NCBI RefSeq assembly: GCF_001905795.1
Contig: NZ_LIXJ01000019.1
Location: 1-64,000, forward strand
Length of the DNA stretch: 64,000 nt
DNA from: Streptomyces sp. CB01580
Lineage (GTDB): Bacteria; Actinomycetota; Actinomycetes; Streptomycetales; Streptomycetaceae
Reading direction: 5' to 3'
Shown here: one piece after another, positions 62,410 to 64,000 of the stretch
Layout: the number at the start of each line of letters is the position of its first letter
Numbering within the stretch: position 1 is the stretch's first letter
Position numbers and translations under genes: made by a program
Notes under the pieces: model-generated
What the model saw: only the letters and a program-made list of their open reading frames with translations
The model's database searches: none
What the model was told of the DNA's origin: nothing

Positions 62410-62765
62410 CCGTGCCTCCTCATGGGAAGTGCGCTCTGGACTCTCATGATCACCCCTCGGGGGCTTCCTGGCCACCCATTCGACAAGGTCTGCGCAACGG
62501 GATTCCGGGCAGGGAAACGACCCGGTACGTTCGGAATCCCGTATTCCTCAGGGCCGCGGAGCCGGGTGAGGACGGGTCTGGAAACGAACGACCAGGTCAG
62601 GGCCACACGGGGGTCGTATCCCCCAAATGGGTGCATCGGACAACTGTCCGCCGGGCTCCGCCGACGTGGTACGAGACGGACTCACGCAGATGACGGATCA
62701 CACATGAGCCGAATGATCCAGGCGGAGTGGATCAGGAGCGGGCCGCGCGGGCGGCCCGCCCGGGG
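62410..62765. other. 356-bp spacer between ABC-F gene and HTH gene
   Basis: It contains a perfect 10-bp inverted pair CGGGATTCCG (62498-62507) / CGGAATCCCG (62532-62541) with a 24-nt loop, a plausible terminator or structured leader. The HTH promoter must also lie here. No gene is supported. Confidence 0.45.
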
Positions 62766-64000
62766 TCAGGCCAGGGCGACCAGGTCCTGGTAGTCCGCTC
62801 CCCAGAGGTCCTCGACCCCGTCCGGCAGCAGGATGATGCGTTCCGGCTGGAGGGCCTCGACCGCGCCCTCGTCGTGCGTGACGAGGACGACGGCGCCCTT
62901 GTACGTGCGCAGCGCGCCGAGGATCTCCTCGCGGCTGGCCGGGTCGAGGTTGTTCGTCGGCTCGTCCAGGAGCAGCACGTTGGCGGAGGACACCACCAGC
63001 GTGGCCAGCGCGAGACGGGTCTTCTCACCGCCGGAGAGCACGCCCGCGGGCTTGTCGACGTCGTCGCCGGAGAAGAGGAACGAGCCCAGTGTCTTGCGGA
63101 CGTCGACGAGGTCGAGGTCGGGGGCCGCCGAGCGCATGTTCTCCAGGACCGTGCGCTCCGGGTCGAGGGTCTCGTGCTCCTGGGCGTAGTAGCCGAGCTT
63201 GAGCCCGTGGCCCTCGACGATCTGGCCGGTGTCGGGCTTCTCGGCGCCGCCGAGGAGCCGCAGCAGCGTGGTCTTGCCCGCGCCGTTGAGGCCGAGGATG
63301 ACGACCCGGGAGCCCTTGTCGATGGCGAGGTCCACATCGGTGAAGATCTCCAGGGAGCCGTACGACTTCGACAGGCCCTCCGCCATCAGCGGGGTCTTGC
63401 CGCACGGCGCGGGCTCGGGGAAGCGCAGCTTGGCGACCTTGTCGGCGACCCGCACGGCCTCCAGGCCGGACAGCAGCCGCTCGGCACGCTTGGCCATGTT
63501 CTGCGCGGCGACGGTCTTGGTGGCCTTGGCGCGCATCTTGTCGGCCTGCGAGTTGAGGGCCGCGGCCTTCTTCTCGGCGTTCTGCCGCTCCCGCTTGCGG
63601 CGCTTCTCGTCGGCCTCGCGCTGCTGCTGGTAGAGCTTCCAGCCCATGTTGTAGACGTCGATCTGCGAGCGGTTGGCGTCGAGGTAGAAGACCTTGTTGA
63701 CGACCGTCTCGACGAGCTCGGCGTCGTGGGAGATCACGATGAAGCCGCCGCGGTAGTTCTTGAGGTAGTCGCGCAGCCAGACGATCGAGTCGGCGTCGAG
63801 GTGGTTCGTCGGCTCGTCGAGCAGCAGGATGTCGGCGTCCGAGAACAGGATGCGGGCCAGCTCCACGCGGCGGCGCTGACCGCCGGAGAGCGTGTGGAGC
63901 GGCTGTCCGAGCACCCGGTCGGGCAGGCTGAGCGCGGCGGCGATGGTGGCGGCCTCGGCCTCGGCGGCGTATCCGCCCTTGGTGAGGAACTCCGTCTCCA
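62766..64000 (-). CDS. ABC-F family ATPase (5' end beyond the window)
   Basis: At least 411 residues are visible, and the N-terminal first ABC core lies off the right edge. The visible part has the first signature (LSGGQRRRVELARILF) and Walker B (ILLLDEPTNHLD), the charged linker (KRRKRERQNAEKKAAALNSQ, the ABC-F P-site tRNA-interaction motif region), then a second complete ATPase: GLNGAGKTTLLRLL, LSGGEKTRLALATL, VLLLDEPTNNLD and VLVTHDEGAV. Without membrane segments, it is a ribosome-associated translation factor or antibiotic-resistance-type ABC-F rather than a transporter. Confidence 0.93.
   Translation of the reverse strand, partial: ETEFLTKGGYAAEAEAATIAAALSLPDRVLGQPLHTLSGGQRRRVELARILFSDADILLLDEPTNHLDADSIVWLRDYLKNYRGGFIVISHDAELVETVVNKVFYLDANRSQIDVYNMGWKLYQQQREADEKRRKRERQNAEKKAAALNSQADKMRAKATKTVAAQNMAKRAERLLSGLEAVRVADKVAKLRFPEPAPCGKTPLMAEGLSKSYGSLEIFTDVDLAIDKGSRVVILGLNGAGKTTLLRLLGGAEKPDTGQIVEGHGLKLGYYAQEHETLDPERTVLENMRSAAPDLDLVDVRKTLGSFLFSGDDVDKPAGVLSGGEKTRLALATLVVSSANVLLLDEPTNNLDPASREEILGALRTYKGAVVLVTHDEGAVEALQPERIILLPDGVEDLWGADYQDLVALA

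Overview
The window is high-GC chromosomal DNA from a Streptomyces-type actinobacterium. The evidence is strong G/C third-position bias, frequent GTG and one TTG start codon, long GC-rich hairpin terminators without T-tracts, actinobacterial families (WhiJ-like XRE/DUF397/RsbW-type ATPase set, DUF3099, an FHA-FHA-ABC fusion, an Asp23/AmaP cluster, a 6C RNA) and a core gene order (serB, fabI, fabG, tldD/tldE, tyrS, moaA, actP) familiar from Streptomyces chromosomes. The species cannot be named from the sequence.

Layout. 1-316 looks like the promoter/leader flank of an rRNA operon transcribed leftward out of the window. 317-8000 holds a DNA-3-methyladenine glycosylase, Spo0M, a PEBP-family protein, an HNH endonuclease, a TauE/SafE permease, an SPFH/NfeD membrane pair, a lone ABC ATPase and a conserved hypothetical gene. 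7916-9695 is a translationally coupled GAF histidine kinase/LuxR response regulator pair. 10.3-19.9 kb carries a secreted lytic-transglycosylase-like protein, a large FHA-FHA-ABC exporter (Rv1747-like), SerB, SixA, a CynX/NimT-type transporter with its 40-residue partner, a divergent FadR/GntR regulator, and fabI. fabG ends this stretch at 20.6 kb.

Between fabG and tldD (about 20.6-33.8 kb) sits an accessory defence island. It has a two-gene unit (HsdM-like N6-adenine methylase plus an AIPR protein with a Mrr-like D...QxK motif), a WhiJ-like regulatory set with gene debris, and a complete type I restriction-modification operon (hsdR-hsdS-hsdM) with overlapping stop/start codons. The HsdS recognition region is visibly more AT-rich than its surroundings.

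From 33.8 kb the core resumes: tldD/tldE with a 32-bp repeat that duplicates the ribosome-binding and start site of tldE, tyrS preceded by a dispersed repeat, a 6C RNA, moaA, DUF485/actP acetate symport, a secreted subtilase, a CoA-transferase, a sterol-desaturase-like/YhhN membrane pair, and a stand-alone NACHT protein with a leucine-rich C-terminus (a candidate bacterial NLR-type anti-phage protein). The right part holds a VIT-family transporter, a DEDDh exonuclease with a BRCT-like tail, SURF1, a GH15 trehalase-like enzyme, an atypical SDR, an Asp23/AmaP/DUF6286 envelope-stress-type cluster whose first four reading-frame junctions overlap, an enoyl-CoA hydratase, a small helix-turn-helix protein and the 3' two thirds of an ABC-F ATPase cut by the right edge.

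No tRNA gene, CRISPR array, transposase or integrase was recognised.
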